A stretch of DNA of 64,000 nucleotides from Ferruginibacter sp050611725 (lineage in GTDB: Bacteria > Bacteroidota > Bacteroidia > Chitinophagales > Chitinophagaceae). How positions within the stretch are numbered: position 1 is the stretch's first letter; each line of letters opens with the position of its first letter. The translations under genes and the position numbers were made by a program. Shown here piece by piece: positions 51,532 to 61,175 of the stretch. The stretch covers positions 2,418,001-2,482,000 of the forward strand of contig NZ_JBODJB010000001.1 of NCBI RefSeq assembly GCF_050611725.1, read 5' to 3'. Below the pieces are notes generated by a model. It saw only the letters and a list, made by a program, of their open reading frames with translations. It did no database searches and was not told the origin of the DNA.

Positions 51532-54039
51532 ATGCCCGACAATATTACCTCAATATTAAAAACAATCATCAGCCCCTGGAAATTTATTTTTCTTTTGGCA
51601 ATAATTGTCTCTTCCTGCAGCAGGTCGAAGAATTTTCCGAAAGGCAAATATTTTGTTTTTAGAAACAAGATCGTCATTCAATCCGACAGTCTTTCAAAAA
51701 GTGAAAAAGCATCTCTTGTTTCACGTTTAAACACTCAATTCGACGATAGTTCTACTGTTACCATTAAAGACCAATACCTTATTGTACATAAGATAATGAA
51801 CCCGCCTGTGTACGATACGGTTTACTCCGACAGGACGGCTCGTAATATGCAGGCATCCTTGTTGCACGTGGGGTATTACAAAGCCAACGTTACCTACTCA
51901 ATGGATTCGTCTATTAAAGTGCGGCATATTCCGAGTTTTAAACTTGGACGAGGATGGTTCCCGTATTATAAATCTGTTGAACATAGAATAACCACTACCT
52001 ATACGGTGGATCCGAAAAACCCTACACGGATCGATACAATGAGCTATAGGTTAAAAAGACCTGATCTTCAAAAGTTAGCCGACTCAACAATAAAACAATC
52101 TTTTATTGTAAAAAATGACCCTGTAAGTAAAGCAAATATTTCAGCCGATAAAGCAAGGTTGGTTGATCTGTTTAGAAATAACGGCTATTACAAATTTACC
52201 TCTGATGATTTGCAAATGATTGGAGATACTACCATTGCCGCTTTAACAACAATCAGTGACGATCCTTTTGAAAACCTACGACTACTTGCAGAGGCTCAAC
52301 GCAAACGCAATAAACCAACCATAAAACTAGCACTCGTATTGAGTCCCGGAGCAGATACAAACAGATTGAAAAAATACTACATCAATAACGTATACATATA
52401 CCCTGATTATTCTGTATTAGGTGAAGAAAGCCGAAGACGTACAGTTGAAGACACAACAGATGGTTATTATATACGGCACAGAAAAGATCTGTTTGATTTC
52501 GAATTTCTAAAGAGTAAAATGGCACTTAGAAAAGGTGATGTTTATAAAGAGGAAAATTATTCGAAAACAATCTCTAATCTTACTAAGACGGGCATATGGT
52601 CTAGTATTAGTATTCAACCGCAGGAAACTAAGGACAGTTCAGGAAAACTGGATATGTATGTCCGCTTAATCCCAGTCAGGAAATATGGATTTGAAGCAAA
52701 TATTGAAGCCAGCTACTCAACCAACAACAACTATTCCTTAGGCAACCTGTTAGGGCTTTCAGGCAACGTTTCATTACAGGAAAGAAACAAAAAGAAAAAA
52801 GGGATCAAAACAACGACTGCACTGAGAGCCGGAGTTGAATTTAATGTAAGTAAAAATAAAAGCACGAACAGCCTGATAAACTCAAACGATGTGGGACTCA
52901 GCAGAACGATCTCCAACCCTAAATTGGTTTGGCCATATACAACAAAAAATAAGTGGCTATTAAAAACATTAAAACCACAAAATAAAACAGCACAACAGTC
53001 TTTCATCAATGCCAGTCTTTCTTATACGAACAGAATTGACCTTTTTAACCTTCAGTCTGTAGGATTGGTTGCAGGATATAGTTGGACGGGACCAAAAAAT
53101 GGCAACTGGACCCTAAAACCTTTGAATGTAGAATTTTCAAGATTGTACAATCAATCTCAGGCTTTTGAAGATACACTGAAAAGATATCCCTTCCTAAGAT
53201 ATTCATTTAATACTGCAATGGTACTTGGAAGCAGTGCAAGCTATAGTTACAATTTCAAAGGCAAAAAAGTCGGTCGGGATAATACAATTAAATTCAACCT
53301 TGAAGAGTCTGGTTACCCGGCATTAATTCCACTACCGGTATTGATTCCCGTAGCGGATCTTGGTTTATTTAAAAGTTATATTCGCCGGTTTGCAAAATTT
53401 GATATAGATCTTACAATGACTACAACCTACTCTAAAAGATCCAGTTTTGTAAAGCACATATTTCTTGGCATCGGCGTACCGTTTGGAGATGTAGATAAAA
53501 CGCTTCCGTTCTTCAAACAATACTTCTTAGGCGGCGCTAACAGTATGAGGGGCTGGCCGATACGTGGTATTGGCCCTGGTAAAGTTTCATTGAAACCTTA
53601 TGGAACCAGTTCTTTCAATGACAGAACTGGTGATCTGAAATTTGAAGCCAACTTAGAACACAGGCATATCATCGCTTCTATCATACCGAATTCAATTGTT
53701 TTAAAAGGTGCACTCTTTGCCGATATTGGTAATATCTGGAATATGAATTATACGAAAACTGATGGCAGTCTTGACAGTGCTCAAATATCTTCATTCAAAA
53801 ATTTTTATAAACAGTTAGGGGTAGCTGCCGGTTACGGATTCAGATTGGATTTTAATTATTTTCTGATCCGTTTTGATCTAGGTTTTAGAATCAAACGACC
53901 CGACCTTGAAACATGCGATGGCTGGAGGCTTCCATCAATGGGTTTTGACAATGTGTTAAGAAAACTGTTTTCTCGTAAGGAAAAAGAATGGAGGTATAAC
54001 AACATGAACTTTACTATTGGCATTGGCGTTCCTTTTTAA
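51532..54039 (+). CDS. TamL-type BamA-family outer-membrane lipoprotein
   Basis: 835 residues. A lipoprotein signal ends at Cys29 (IIVSSCS), unlike ordinary TamA/BamA. The N-terminal two-fifths has POTRA-like repeats (FRNKIVIQSDSLSKSEKASLVSRL..., YYINNVYIYPDYSVLGEE..., YKEENYSKTISNLTKTGIWSSISIQP). The C-terminal half is an Omp85 barrel with FFKQYFLGGANSMRGWPIRGIGPG, GDLKFEANLEHRHII, LFADIGNIWNMNY and a final MNFTIGIGVPF. TamL works with TamB in outer-membrane assembly. It overlaps convergent truB by 4 bases. Confidence 0.9.
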   Translation: MPDNITSILKTIISPWKFIFLLAIIVSSCSRSKNFPKGKYFVFRNKIVIQSDSLSKSEKASLVSRLNTQFDDSSTVTIKDQYLIVHKIMNPPVYDTVYSDRTARNMQASLLHVGYYKANVTYSMDSSIKVRHIPSFKLGRGWFPYYKSVEHRITTTYTVDPKNPTRIDTMSYRLKRPDLQKLADSTIKQSFIVKNDPVSKANISADKARLVDLFRNNGYYKFTSDDLQMIGDTTIAALTTISDDPFENLRLLAEAQRKRNKPTIKLALVLSPGADTNRLKKYYINNVYIYPDYSVLGEESRRRTVEDTTDGYYIRHRKDLFDFEFLKSKMALRKGDVYKEENYSKTISNLTKTGIWSSISIQPQETKDSSGKLDMYVRLIPVRKYGFEANIEASYSTNNNYSLGNLLGLSGNVSLQERNKKKKGIKTTTALRAGVEFNVSKNKSTNSLINSNDVGLSRTISNPKLVWPYTTKNKWLLKTLKPQNKTAQQSFINASLSYTNRIDLFNLQSVGLVAGYSWTGPKNGNWTLKPLNVEFSRLYNQSQAFEDTLKRYPFLRYSFNTAMVLGSSASYSYNFKGKKVGRDNTIKFNLEESGYPALIPLPVLIPVADLGLFKSYIRRFAKFDIDLTMTTTYSKRSSFVKHIFLGIGVPFGDVDKTLPFFKQYFLGGANSMRGWPIRGIGPGKVSLKPYGTSSFNDRTGDLKFEANLEHRHIIASIIPNSIVLKGALFADIGNIWNMNYTKTDGSLDSAQISSFKNFYKQLGVAAGYGFRLDFNYFLIRFDLGFRIKRPDLETCDGWRLPSMGFDNVLRKLFSRKEKEWRYNNMNFTIGIGVPF

Positions 54040-54818
54040 TGGGCAGATTTTATATGCGTTTCGAAAGCTTCCATTGTCATTGCTTCTTCTGTTGTAAACT
54101 CACCAATTTTCGTTCGACGCAAACTACTTAGATAGCCGCCGCAACCTAAAGCTTTACCAAAGTCATTAGCCAAACTACGTATATACGTTCCTGTTGAACA
54201 TACCACACGAAACTCTACAACAGGCATTGCAATATTTGTGATCTCAAATGCATGAATGGTGATTCTTCTTGCTTTTAACTCTACCTCCTCACCCCTTCTG
54301 GCCAATTCGTATAATGCAACGCCATCTTTTTTAATGGCAGAAAATATTGGCGGAAACTGATCTATCTCACCAACAAATTCTTTTGTTGCACCATATATCT
54401 GTTCATTTGTAATTGCCGAGTGATCTTTTTCTTGTTCAGGTCTGCTTTCCAGATCATAAGTTGGTGTAACTGCACCCAGTGTTATTGATCCGGTATATTC
54501 TTTTTGCTGAGCCATATATTCATTGATCTTCTTTGTAAATTTACCGGTACATACAATTAGTAACCCTGTTGCCAATGGATCTAAAGTTCCTGCATGACCA
54601 ATTTTTTTTATCTGAATAAGACTACGCAACTTTCTTACAACATCAAAAGATGTCCAATGTAATGGCTTATCGATAAGGATCACTTTTCCATCCACGTACG
54701 GTTGTTGTATTACAGGATCAATAGGAATTCGTTCTTTTCGTTCCTGTTTAATAGGTGTTTCCCCTGCTTCTATCAGTTGATTGGTAAATCTTTGTCGGTA
54801 TGTTTGTTTACGAGCCAA
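54036..54818 (-). CDS. truB: tRNA pseudouridine-55 synthase
   Basis: 260 residues if the TTG at 54818 is used. No ATG exists near the start; a GTG at codon 42 (YVDGKVILIDKP) is another choice and would match the usual start of TruB better. Residue numbers follow the long form. Catalytic Asp80 is in IKKIGHAGTLDPLATGLLIV; KPLHWTSFDVVRKLR, FPPIFSAIKKDGVALYELARRGEEV and VVCSTGTYIRSLANDFGKALGCGGYLSSLRRTKIGEF are typical. Makes pseudouridine 55 in the T loop of tRNAs. It is 14 bases after the DUF58 gene end in transcription order upstream, a likely separate unit. Confidence 0.93.
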   Translation of the reverse strand: MARKQTYRQRFTNQLIEAGETPIKQERKERIPIDPVIQQPYVDGKVILIDKPLHWTSFDVVRKLRSLIQIKKIGHAGTLDPLATGLLIVCTGKFTKKINEYMAQQKEYTGSITLGAVTPTYDLESRPEQEKDHSAITNEQIYGATKEFVGEIDQFPPIFSAIKKDGVALYELARRGEEVELKARRITIHAFEITNIAMPVVEFRVVCSTGTYIRSLANDFGKALGCGGYLSSLRRTKIGEFTTEEAMTMEAFETHIKSAH

Positions 54819-54832
54819 TTTATATATTTTAG

Positions 54833-56170
54833 TTATACTGCTTGCCTTGCCTTCAATTCAAGATATTTATTAATTGCATTGATGGTCAAACTTTCAGGTG
54901 TTGTTAAAATGGAAAGTATTCCGTGTTTCAGTAATTCCTTTACGATCAATCGCTTTTCAAATGCAAATTTTTCTGCGATTGTTTTGATATATACTTGTTC
55001 TATATCTTCAGCACCGGCAGATGATAATGCTTTTAATTCCGTATTCTCAAAAAATACAACAAGGAGTAAATGATGTTTAGCAATAGATCTCAAATATCCC
55101 AATTGCCTTTTTAAACCTGATAAGGATTCGAAATTAGTAAATAAAACCAGCAAACTTCTTTGCTTGATCCTGCTTCGGATCTGCATATACAATAATTCAT
55201 AATCACTTTCCAGAAATCCGGTTTCTTCTTTATACAATAATTCTGAAATATGACTTAACTGAACAGGTTTTCTATCGGCAGCAAGCACTGTTCCCATTTT
55301 ATTCGCAAAAGATATCAAACCCACTTTATCCTGCTTCTGTAAACAAACATTACTTAAAACCAATGTACTATTGATGGCATAGTCCAGTAAACTTAATTCT
55401 CCGAAAGGCATTTTCATCAAACGACCTTTATCAATGATACAATAAACCTGTTGACTTTTTTCATCGGTATAATTATTTACCATTAATGCCCCTTTACGAG
55501 CCGTTGCCTTCCAGTTTACCGTACGTACATCATCTCCTCTTACATAATCTTTGATCTGCTCAAACTCCATGCTATGGCCAATTTTACGCATACGTTTATT
55601 ACCATGCTCAGACTGGATAGTTGTTTGTGATATCAGTTCATGCTTACGCAATTGCAGAAACGACGGATAAACCTGCACAGTTATTGCTGCTCCAATATCA
55701 TGCCGCCGCATCAGTAAACCTAACAGTGATCTTACATAAATGATAATATTTCCAAAATGATATTCTCCTCTTTCGGTCGGACGGATAGTATAAATTATAT
55801 TCTTTTGCTGACCGGAAGATAGCGACTGTTTCAAAACAAAGTCTCTTTTTTGAAACTGCACCGGCAGTTCATCGATGATCTCTGTCATGATATCAAAACG
55901 CATGTTATTTGTGATCTGCAAAACAACTTTGTTTTCCTCCCCATTACTTAAACGGTCAGCAATCATTCTTTTTGCAGATGGCCCCTTGCTCAATAAAAAC
56001 AAAAAGACATAATCGATAATTATCAATGCCAGTAAAACATACCAGATAGTTACAACCAGCGAAAACAAAATTGGAAAGAAAAAAGAAAATACAAACAATA
56101 CAATACAAAGACCTACTGCGATATAAAATCGTGTAGAAAAAAACAGGTTGCCTATGTATTGTCTGATCAT
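54833..56170 (-). CDS. DUF58 protein, partner of MoxR
   Basis: 445 residues. Two hydrophobic segments are near the N-terminus (FYIAVGLCIVLFVFSFFFPILFSLVVTIWYVLLALIIIDYVFLFLL). The DUF58 core has MEFEQIKDYVRGDDVRTVNWKATARKGALMVNNYTDEKSQQVYCIIDKGR, and a von Willebrand A-like fold follows with the metal-site start YCIIDKGR (altered from DxSxS). Gene order MoxR-DUF58 is conserved widely. It starts 10 bases after moxR stops. Confidence 0.92.
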   Translation of the reverse strand: MIRQYIGNLFFSTRFYIAVGLCIVLFVFSFFFPILFSLVVTIWYVLLALIIIDYVFLFLLSKGPSAKRMIADRLSNGEENKVVLQITNNMRFDIMTEIIDELPVQFQKRDFVLKQSLSSGQQKNIIYTIRPTERGEYHFGNIIIYVRSLLGLLMRRHDIGAAITVQVYPSFLQLRKHELISQTTIQSEHGNKRMRKIGHSMEFEQIKDYVRGDDVRTVNWKATARKGALMVNNYTDEKSQQVYCIIDKGRLMKMPFGELSLLDYAINSTLVLSNVCLQKQDKVGLISFANKMGTVLAADRKPVQLSHISELLYKEETGFLESDYELLYMQIRSRIKQRSLLVLFTNFESLSGLKRQLGYLRSIAKHHLLLVVFFENTELKALSSAGAEDIEQVYIKTIAEKFAFEKRLIVKELLKHGILSILTTPESLTINAINKYLELKARQAV

Positions 56171-56180
56171 GTGTATTTAA

Positions 56181-57158
56181 TTATCTGGGAACTTCAAGAG
56201 ATTTTAAAATATTATCAATCAGATCATCTGGCGTAACACCCTCCATTTCTTTTTCAGGAGTAAGAATAATACGATGTCTTAAAACCGGATTTACAACTTC
56301 AATAATATCTTCAGGTGTAACAAAATCTCTTCCTTTAATAGCGGCGTTGGCCTTTGAAGCTTTTAAAATAGCCAATGAAGCTCTTGGCGACGCACCAAGA
56401 AACAAGGCAGGGTTATTACGTGTTTCACTAACGATCTTGGCTATAAACTCAATCAGACGAGGTTCAACAACAATTGATTGGATCAGTGTTCTGTATTGTT
56501 GTATTTCTATAGCAGAGAGTATTTTATTTGCATCAGCCAACAATTGCGTTTGTGCTTTGCCGTTTTGGTTAGCAAGAATGCTGATTTCTTCAGATAAAGT
56601 AGGATACTGAACATCTATCTTAAAAATAAAACGATCCAATTGAGCTTCCGGTAATCTATAAGTTCCTTCCTGCTCTACAGGGTTTTGTGTAGCGAGTATT
56701 ACAAACGGAAATCTCATTTCATGTGTAACCCCATCAACAGTGATCTGTCTTTCTTCCATAACCTCGAATAACGCAGCCTGTGTTTTAGCTGGGGCTCTGT
56801 TGATCTCATCAATTAAGACTATATTACTGAAAACAGGACCTTTCTTAAAATTAAAATCTCCTTCTCTGGGATTGAAGACAGATGTACCGATCACATCACT
56901 CGGCATTAGATCCGGCGTAAACTGGATTCTGGAAAAATCGACATCGATCACTTTAGCCATTAATTTAGCCGTAAGCGTTTTAGCTACACCAGGCACTCCT
57001 TCAATCAGAATATGCCCATCACTCAATAAACCAATCATTAACAGGTCGAGCATTTTATGCTGTCCAACAATCACTTTACCTATTTCTTCACGTATGGCGT
57101 CCATGGAACGGTTAAGGCCTGAAAGGTCAATACGTTGTTGAAAAATATTTTCTTCCAT
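56181..57158 (-). CDS. MoxR-family AAA+ ATPase
   Basis: 325 residues. Walker A GVPGVAKT is at 54-61, Walker B NIVLIDEINRAPAKTQAALFEVMEERQ, sensor 1 ILATQNPVEQEGTYRLPEAQLDRFIFKI. The C-terminal lid (ASPRASLAILKASKANAAIKGRDFVTPEDI) is complete. MoxR ATPases act as chaperones that mature or activate partner complexes, often with VWA proteins such as the DUF58 protein coded 10 bases downstream. It lies 2 bases after the DUF4350 gene. Confidence 0.96.
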   Translation of the reverse strand: MEENIFQQRIDLSGLNRSMDAIREEIGKVIVGQHKMLDLLMIGLLSDGHILIEGVPGVAKTLTAKLMAKVIDVDFSRIQFTPDLMPSDVIGTSVFNPREGDFNFKKGPVFSNIVLIDEINRAPAKTQAALFEVMEERQITVDGVTHEMRFPFVILATQNPVEQEGTYRLPEAQLDRFIFKIDVQYPTLSEEISILANQNGKAQTQLLADANKILSAIEIQQYRTLIQSIVVEPRLIEFIAKIVSETRNNPALFLGASPRASLAILKASKANAAIKGRDFVTPEDIIEVVNPVLRHRIILTPEKEMEGVTPDDLIDNILKSLEVPR

Positions 57159-57160
57159 TA

Positions 57161-58375
57161 TTATTTAGTTTTATTAAAATTTTCAATTTGATGATTCAAT
57201 GTCAATAACTGCTTATCAGTTACATCATAATTATCCTGTATATTCCTGATAGTTGTAAACAGTTGTTTTACCTTCTCAATCGGCACATTCGATTTTCTAC
57301 TCAATGTAGCAATAAAAATATCATTTACATGATTGGTATTTAAATAATAACTCGATCGTATATGGTCGAAAAAATGAGCAATGACCTTGTCTGCAATGTT
57401 TCGATTATTATGTTGTTGCAGATATAACCTACCAACCGTTTCTGTAAACGCTACCGTAGTATTTTTGTTGGGCTCTGTTACTTCTATAATGCGTTGCCGT
57501 CTTTTTCCACCAAAGAAAATATACACAAACAACAATAAAAGCGTAAGCCAAAATGCCCATTTTAAAGATGGGTATTTAAGCAAAAAATCTAAACTGCTAC
57601 CTTCGGAATTACCTTCATCATCTTCCGATCTTTTGCCATTATAAAAATCATCCCAAAAAACCTGTTCGGGCATCAGTTTAGTATATGCAAAAACTTGTTG
57701 CAGGTATTTATAATTATTATTCTGAAGCAAAAAATAATTACTGAAAACAGCCGGTTCTGTATGCAAAAAAAATCGGCCTTTACCATGCAACATTGTTATG
57801 AAATTTGGCTGAATGATCTGATTAAATCCTAAAACTTGAGTATTCAATGAATCGTAACTTACAAATCTGTTAATGAACGGAAAGAAAAAATAACCATAAC
57901 GATTTACATCATTATACAATACCGGAGAAAGTGACACACTGGCATTGGTTAGCAATTCCGGCATCAGCATTGAAAAGTCGCTCGTGGACGAGGTCTTGCA
58001 TCTCAAAGAATCAAGTAGTTTATCATCTATCTGACCCGAGGCAATGAATACAGAATTCCCTGATGCTACAAACTGTAGCATTGATCTCAGGTCGGCTTCA
58101 GTTAGAAATAAATCTTTGCAGATACTGATATACAAAGCACCTGTATCTGAAGTACCTCGCCATAGTGTTGCAAAGTTTTCATCCTTGACAAAAATCGTAT
58201 TGTGCGGATAAATATTTTCCATTTGCTGAAAAGCCACATATGTCCCAAACGGCAACTTATCGTCTTTACTAAATGTAGTTTCAAACGATGGCATATCCGG
58301 CCCCTTTTTCCTGCAAGACGAAAAGGACATTGCTGCCACTGCTAATAAAAAAACATATCGTAAAAGTTGATTCAC
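57161..58375 (-). CDS. DUF4350-type membrane-anchored lipoprotein
   Basis: 404 residues, GTG start at 58375 immediately after the TAA of the DUF4129 gene. A lipoprotein signal ends at Cys21 (MSFSSC). A DUF4350-like domain (KDDKLPFGTYVAFQQMENIYPHNTIFVKDENFATLW... GNSVFIASGQIDDKLLDSL) is followed by a membrane helix (WAFWLTLLLLFVYIFFGG, about 275-292) and a helical cytoplasmic tail. Found with MoxR/DUF58/DUF4129 in many Bacteroidetes. Function unknown. Confidence 0.85.
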   Translation of the reverse strand: MNQLLRYVFLLAVAAMSFSSCRKKGPDMPSFETTFSKDDKLPFGTYVAFQQMENIYPHNTIFVKDENFATLWRGTSDTGALYISICKDLFLTEADLRSMLQFVASGNSVFIASGQIDDKLLDSLRCKTSSTSDFSMLMPELLTNASVSLSPVLYNDVNRYGYFFFPFINRFVSYDSLNTQVLGFNQIIQPNFITMLHGKGRFFLHTEPAVFSNYFLLQNNNYKYLQQVFAYTKLMPEQVFWDDFYNGKRSEDDEGNSEGSSLDFLLKYPSLKWAFWLTLLLLFVYIFFGGKRRQRIIEVTEPNKNTTVAFTETVGRLYLQQHNNRNIADKVIAHFFDHIRSSYYLNTNHVNDIFIATLSRKSNVPIEKVKQLFTTIRNIQDNYDVTDKQLLTLNHQIENFNKTK

Positions 58376-59152
58376 TTATAACTGGTTATAGAATTGTTTA
58401 AAAGCTGCTTCTAATTTTGAAAAAATCACTTCATCAATATCGAACTCGCCATAACAGACATACTCGTAGTTTAATGTAAGGTTTGCAAAACTGCTCTTGT
58501 AAGGCTTTCCGGCTAGTTCTCTAACATATTGGTAATTGGTTTTATCAGCAGAAAAAACAACTACTCCTTTTTCAACCAATAGCTGCAAAGATTTCAAATA
58601 CAAATACCTGACAGCATTTTTGTAATTTTTTTCTGCAATAGCTTGCCCGATCAATTTATCATAATCGGCCGTCATGGAAAGATCTTCTTCATCGGCCATT
58701 ATAGCTACAGGGCTTCTAGCTGTTCGTCTTTGAAAGAACCCTTTAGTGAAAAAAAGTTTGTACAATATCACTAATACAAATACCCCTGCCAAGCTCCAAA
58801 AAACATATTTGGTTATTTTAGAAAGAAAAAACAACTCAAGCCAGTTCTTTTCTCTTGGCTTAGAATTTACGGCAGCTTTTTTTTCTTTTGCTTGCAAGCT
58901 TCGGAGCAAGCTGTCCATTTCCCTCACATAAGCAAAGCTTTTGGAATTTTTGTAAGCATTTAATGAATCAACTGAAATGTGTTTTGTACTATAATGTAGC
59001 CCCGTATCTGAGGTCATGGCAATATATTCGTTGTTATATTCGGTGTATTCATTCACTTCATATACACTATCAACAAAATCATTCTGAGCTATTGTATAGG
59101 AACAACTAAACAACATTACATAAAGAGATATAAGCTGCTTCAATTTAGGCAT
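58376..59152 (-). CDS. DUF4129-type membrane protein
   Basis: 258 residues from the ATG at 59152, which overlaps the SpoIIM stop by 8 bases (a GTG at 59185 gives 11 more residues but a poorer signal peptide). Signal peptide about 1-23 (MLFSCSYTIAQ), a periplasmic part, a membrane helix (KYVFWSLAGVFVLVILYKLFF, about 118-138), and a DUF4129-like C-terminus (ADYDKLIGQAIAEKNYKNAVRYLYLKSLQLLVEKGVVVFSADKTNYQYVREL...YVCYGEFDIDEVIFSKLEAAFKQFY). Function unknown beyond the cluster. Confidence 0.86.
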   Translation of the reverse strand: MPKLKQLISLYVMLFSCSYTIAQNDFVDSVYEVNEYTEYNNEYIAMTSDTGLHYSTKHISVDSLNAYKNSKSFAYVREMDSLLRSLQAKEKKAAVNSKPREKNWLELFFLSKITKYVFWSLAGVFVLVILYKLFFTKGFFQRRTARSPVAIMADEEDLSMTADYDKLIGQAIAEKNYKNAVRYLYLKSLQLLVEKGVVVFSADKTNYQYVRELAGKPYKSSFANLTLNYEYVCYGEFDIDEVIFSKLEAAFKQFYNQL

Positions 59153-60167
59153 TAAGAGTTGGCGGCTTTTTAGAAAAGTTACCACTTATGATCTGATAAC
59201 CTTTTTTATGTAAACGGATAGGGAGAATAACAAAATACCAGACAATAAAACTGAGTGATAAAAAGAGAATGATACCACTGGCCCAAACGGGCAATCCTAT
59301 ATTACTGTTTTTATCATAAGTGTTACTCATAAGATGAGTAACATAACTTTCAAAAAAGGCAGCGATTATAAAAATCGGCACAAGTACTATCATTATTTTA
59401 AGTGCATCTTTTACTCCATGTTTAAAAGATATTAATCTCTTAAAAGTACCCGGAAACAAAATGCTGTTTGCAATTACAAAACCTGCTGTTGATGCAATAA
59501 CCAATGACAATATTTCCAATGTACCATGTACCCATATTACCATAACGGACTCAATTCCCAGCCCCTTTGAAAAAAACATATATTGAAAACAACCAAGCAT
59601 TAAACCATTTTGCCACATACTCATTAATGTACCGACTCCGCAAAGTATACCACCAATAGCCATCATAAAGGCAACAAAAATATTGTTAAGTCCTATTTGA
59701 ATAAACATTGCAAAAGGATTATCGCTTTTATAAACGCCAAAAGGATCTCCATTTTTAATGTTTTCTTCCGTCATATTCACGTATCCGTCTCCAAGAATAC
59801 CTCGTATAAAACCGGGTTCATACATTGAACCGAATACGGCTATGGCAACAAATAAAAGAAAGACAAGAAAAGTAAACAGCAATATGCGGTGATATTTTTT
59901 AAAAAGCAAAGGCAATTCAAACCTCCAAAAAATAAAAAAACGATTGTACTTTTCTTTTTTATTTTTATAGATACTGAGATAAATGGAAGCTGCTATAGCA
60001 TTGATCCAACGGGTTACTTTACTTTGAGGGTAAAATGTTTTCGAATATGAGAGATCGTCTACAAGGGTAATGAAGCGTTCGGCAGTTTCGTCCGGATTGG
60101 TAGTTTCGGAATGCTGGTATTCATTCCATTTATCTACGTTCTTTTTAATAAACATTGCCTCACGCAT
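59145..60167 (-). CDS. SpoIIM-family (stage II sporulation M-like) membrane protein
   Basis: 340 residues. A cytoplasmic N-terminus (FIKKNVDKWNEYQHSETTNPDETAERFITLVDDLSYSKTFYP) is followed by about five to six helices (ILLFTFLVFLLFVAIAVFGSMY; FIQIGLNNIFVAFMMAIGGILCGVGTLMSMWQNGLMLGCFQYMFF; VIWVHGTLEILSLVIASTAGFVIANSIL; IMIVLVPIFIIAAFFESYVT). Despite the name it is not for spores in Bacteroidetes. It starts the five-gene minus-strand cluster with DUF4129, DUF4350, MoxR and DUF58, and has a good promoter. Confidence 0.92.
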   Translation of the reverse strand: MREAMFIKKNVDKWNEYQHSETTNPDETAERFITLVDDLSYSKTFYPQSKVTRWINAIAASIYLSIYKNKKEKYNRFFIFWRFELPLLFKKYHRILLFTFLVFLLFVAIAVFGSMYEPGFIRGILGDGYVNMTEENIKNGDPFGVYKSDNPFAMFIQIGLNNIFVAFMMAIGGILCGVGTLMSMWQNGLMLGCFQYMFFSKGLGIESVMVIWVHGTLEILSLVIASTAGFVIANSILFPGTFKRLISFKHGVKDALKIMIVLVPIFIIAAFFESYVTHLMSNTYDKNSNIGLPVWASGIILFLSLSFIVWYFVILPIRLHKKGYQIISGNFSKKPPTLNA

Positions 60168-60171
60168 GATA

Positions 60172-60179
60172 CAAATTTA
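60172..60179 (-). promoter_or_regulatory. Promoter -7 box of the SpoIIM-MoxR cluster
   Basis: Minus-strand TAAATTTG is an exact TAnnTTTG match, ending four bases before the SpoIIM ATG, so the leader would be almost absent. Confidence 0.55.
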
Positions 60180-60282
60180 ATGATTGCAGGTTGAAAATTA
60201 CACAATCGATCAATTAGTTGGCATAAGATTTCTTAAAGAAAATCACAAATCTGTAATCGGCAATCAGTAATTTGCAAATAAT

Positions 60283-61065
60283 ATGTCGCTCATACAAATA
60301 GCCACTCCTTTTAATATTGATATTGAGTTTGAAGTTGCAGAATTTCATAAGCGATTTTTTGCCTATCTCATTGACATCATCTTGATGGTCATTTACCTGA
60401 TAAGCATGATCTATCTGTTTGTAGGAGACTATCGGCTTAGGTTTGGTGAAGCCAGTATTGGATTTGTCATATTAGCGGTTTTTATTCCGTTGATATTTTA
60501 TACATTACTTTCGGAGTTGTGGCTGAACGGACAAACAGTGGGTAAGAAAATATTCAAAATAAAAGTAGTTAGCCTCGATGGAGGGGAGCCTACCCTCAGC
60601 CAATATCTTTTAAGATGGTTCTTACGATTTTATGAATGGGGCTTTATCGTTTTCTTTTTGTTCTGGGGTAATGGAAAAATGGGCTTTTTAATACTTTTTT
60701 TGGGAGGCATTGTATCTATCATCATCATTTCTATTTCAAAAAGAAATCAGCGACTTGGCGATATTGTTGCCGGCACTGTTGTGGTGAACACTACATCTAA
60801 GTTTACAGTGAATGATACGATATTCATGCATGTTGCAGATACTAACTACAAAGTAAAGTTTCCTCAGGTTATGAGATTGAGCGACAGGGATATCAACACG
60901 ATCAAAAATGTTTTAACTCAGGTTCAAAAAACGAATGATCATCAAATGTGCAACAGAGTGGCCAACAAAGTAAAAGAAGTATTAGGTATCAACACTGATA
61001 TGTTTGCCGTTGATTTTCTAGAAAAGATCATGGCAGACTATAATTATTTGGCAACGAGAGAGTAA
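60283..61065 (+). CDS. RDD-family membrane protein
   Basis: 260 residues. The RDD pattern is seen in EVAEFHKRFFAYLIDIILMVIYLISMIYLFV (the R and D residues of the name), LWLNGQTVGKKIFKIKVVSLDGGEPTLSQYLLRWFLRF, and KRNQRLGDIVAGTVVV. About three to four helices are followed by a soluble tail of about 75 residues. RDD proteins have no single role; some are Na+/H+ or ion carriers. It is divergent from the SpoIIM gene and belongs to the same conserved neighbourhood. Confidence 0.93.
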   Translation: MSLIQIATPFNIDIEFEVAEFHKRFFAYLIDIILMVIYLISMIYLFVGDYRLRFGEASIGFVILAVFIPLIFYTLLSELWLNGQTVGKKIFKIKVVSLDGGEPTLSQYLLRWFLRFYEWGFIVFFLFWGNGKMGFLILFLGGIVSIIIISISKRNQRLGDIVAGTVVVNTTSKFTVNDTIFMHVADTNYKVKFPQVMRLSDRDINTIKNVLTQVQKTNDHQMCNRVANKVKEVLGINTDMFAVDFLEKIMADYNYLATRE

Positions 61066-61076
61066 CTGATTTGATA

Positions 61077-61170
61077 ATTTGAAGATTTGGAAATTTGGTT
61101 ATAAGAGCGCACTTTTTCAAATTTTGAAATTTTCACATCAACACATCTTCAAATTTCCAAATCTTCAAAT
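61077..61170. repeat. Long inverted repeat between RDD and the GH13 gene
   Basis: The 21 bases at 61077-61097 are the exact complement of 61150-61170, with a 52-base loop. The arm is identical over 20 bases with that at 28529-28548. It lies between convergent genes and may end both transcripts. Confidence 0.75.
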
Positions 61171-61175
61171 CGGAT

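Noticed and set aside
51513..51677. Longer start of the SpoU methyltransferase
   Set aside because: It would overlap the divergent TamL coding start by almost 150 bases and adds no domain residues; the ATG at 51512 gives the normal start.
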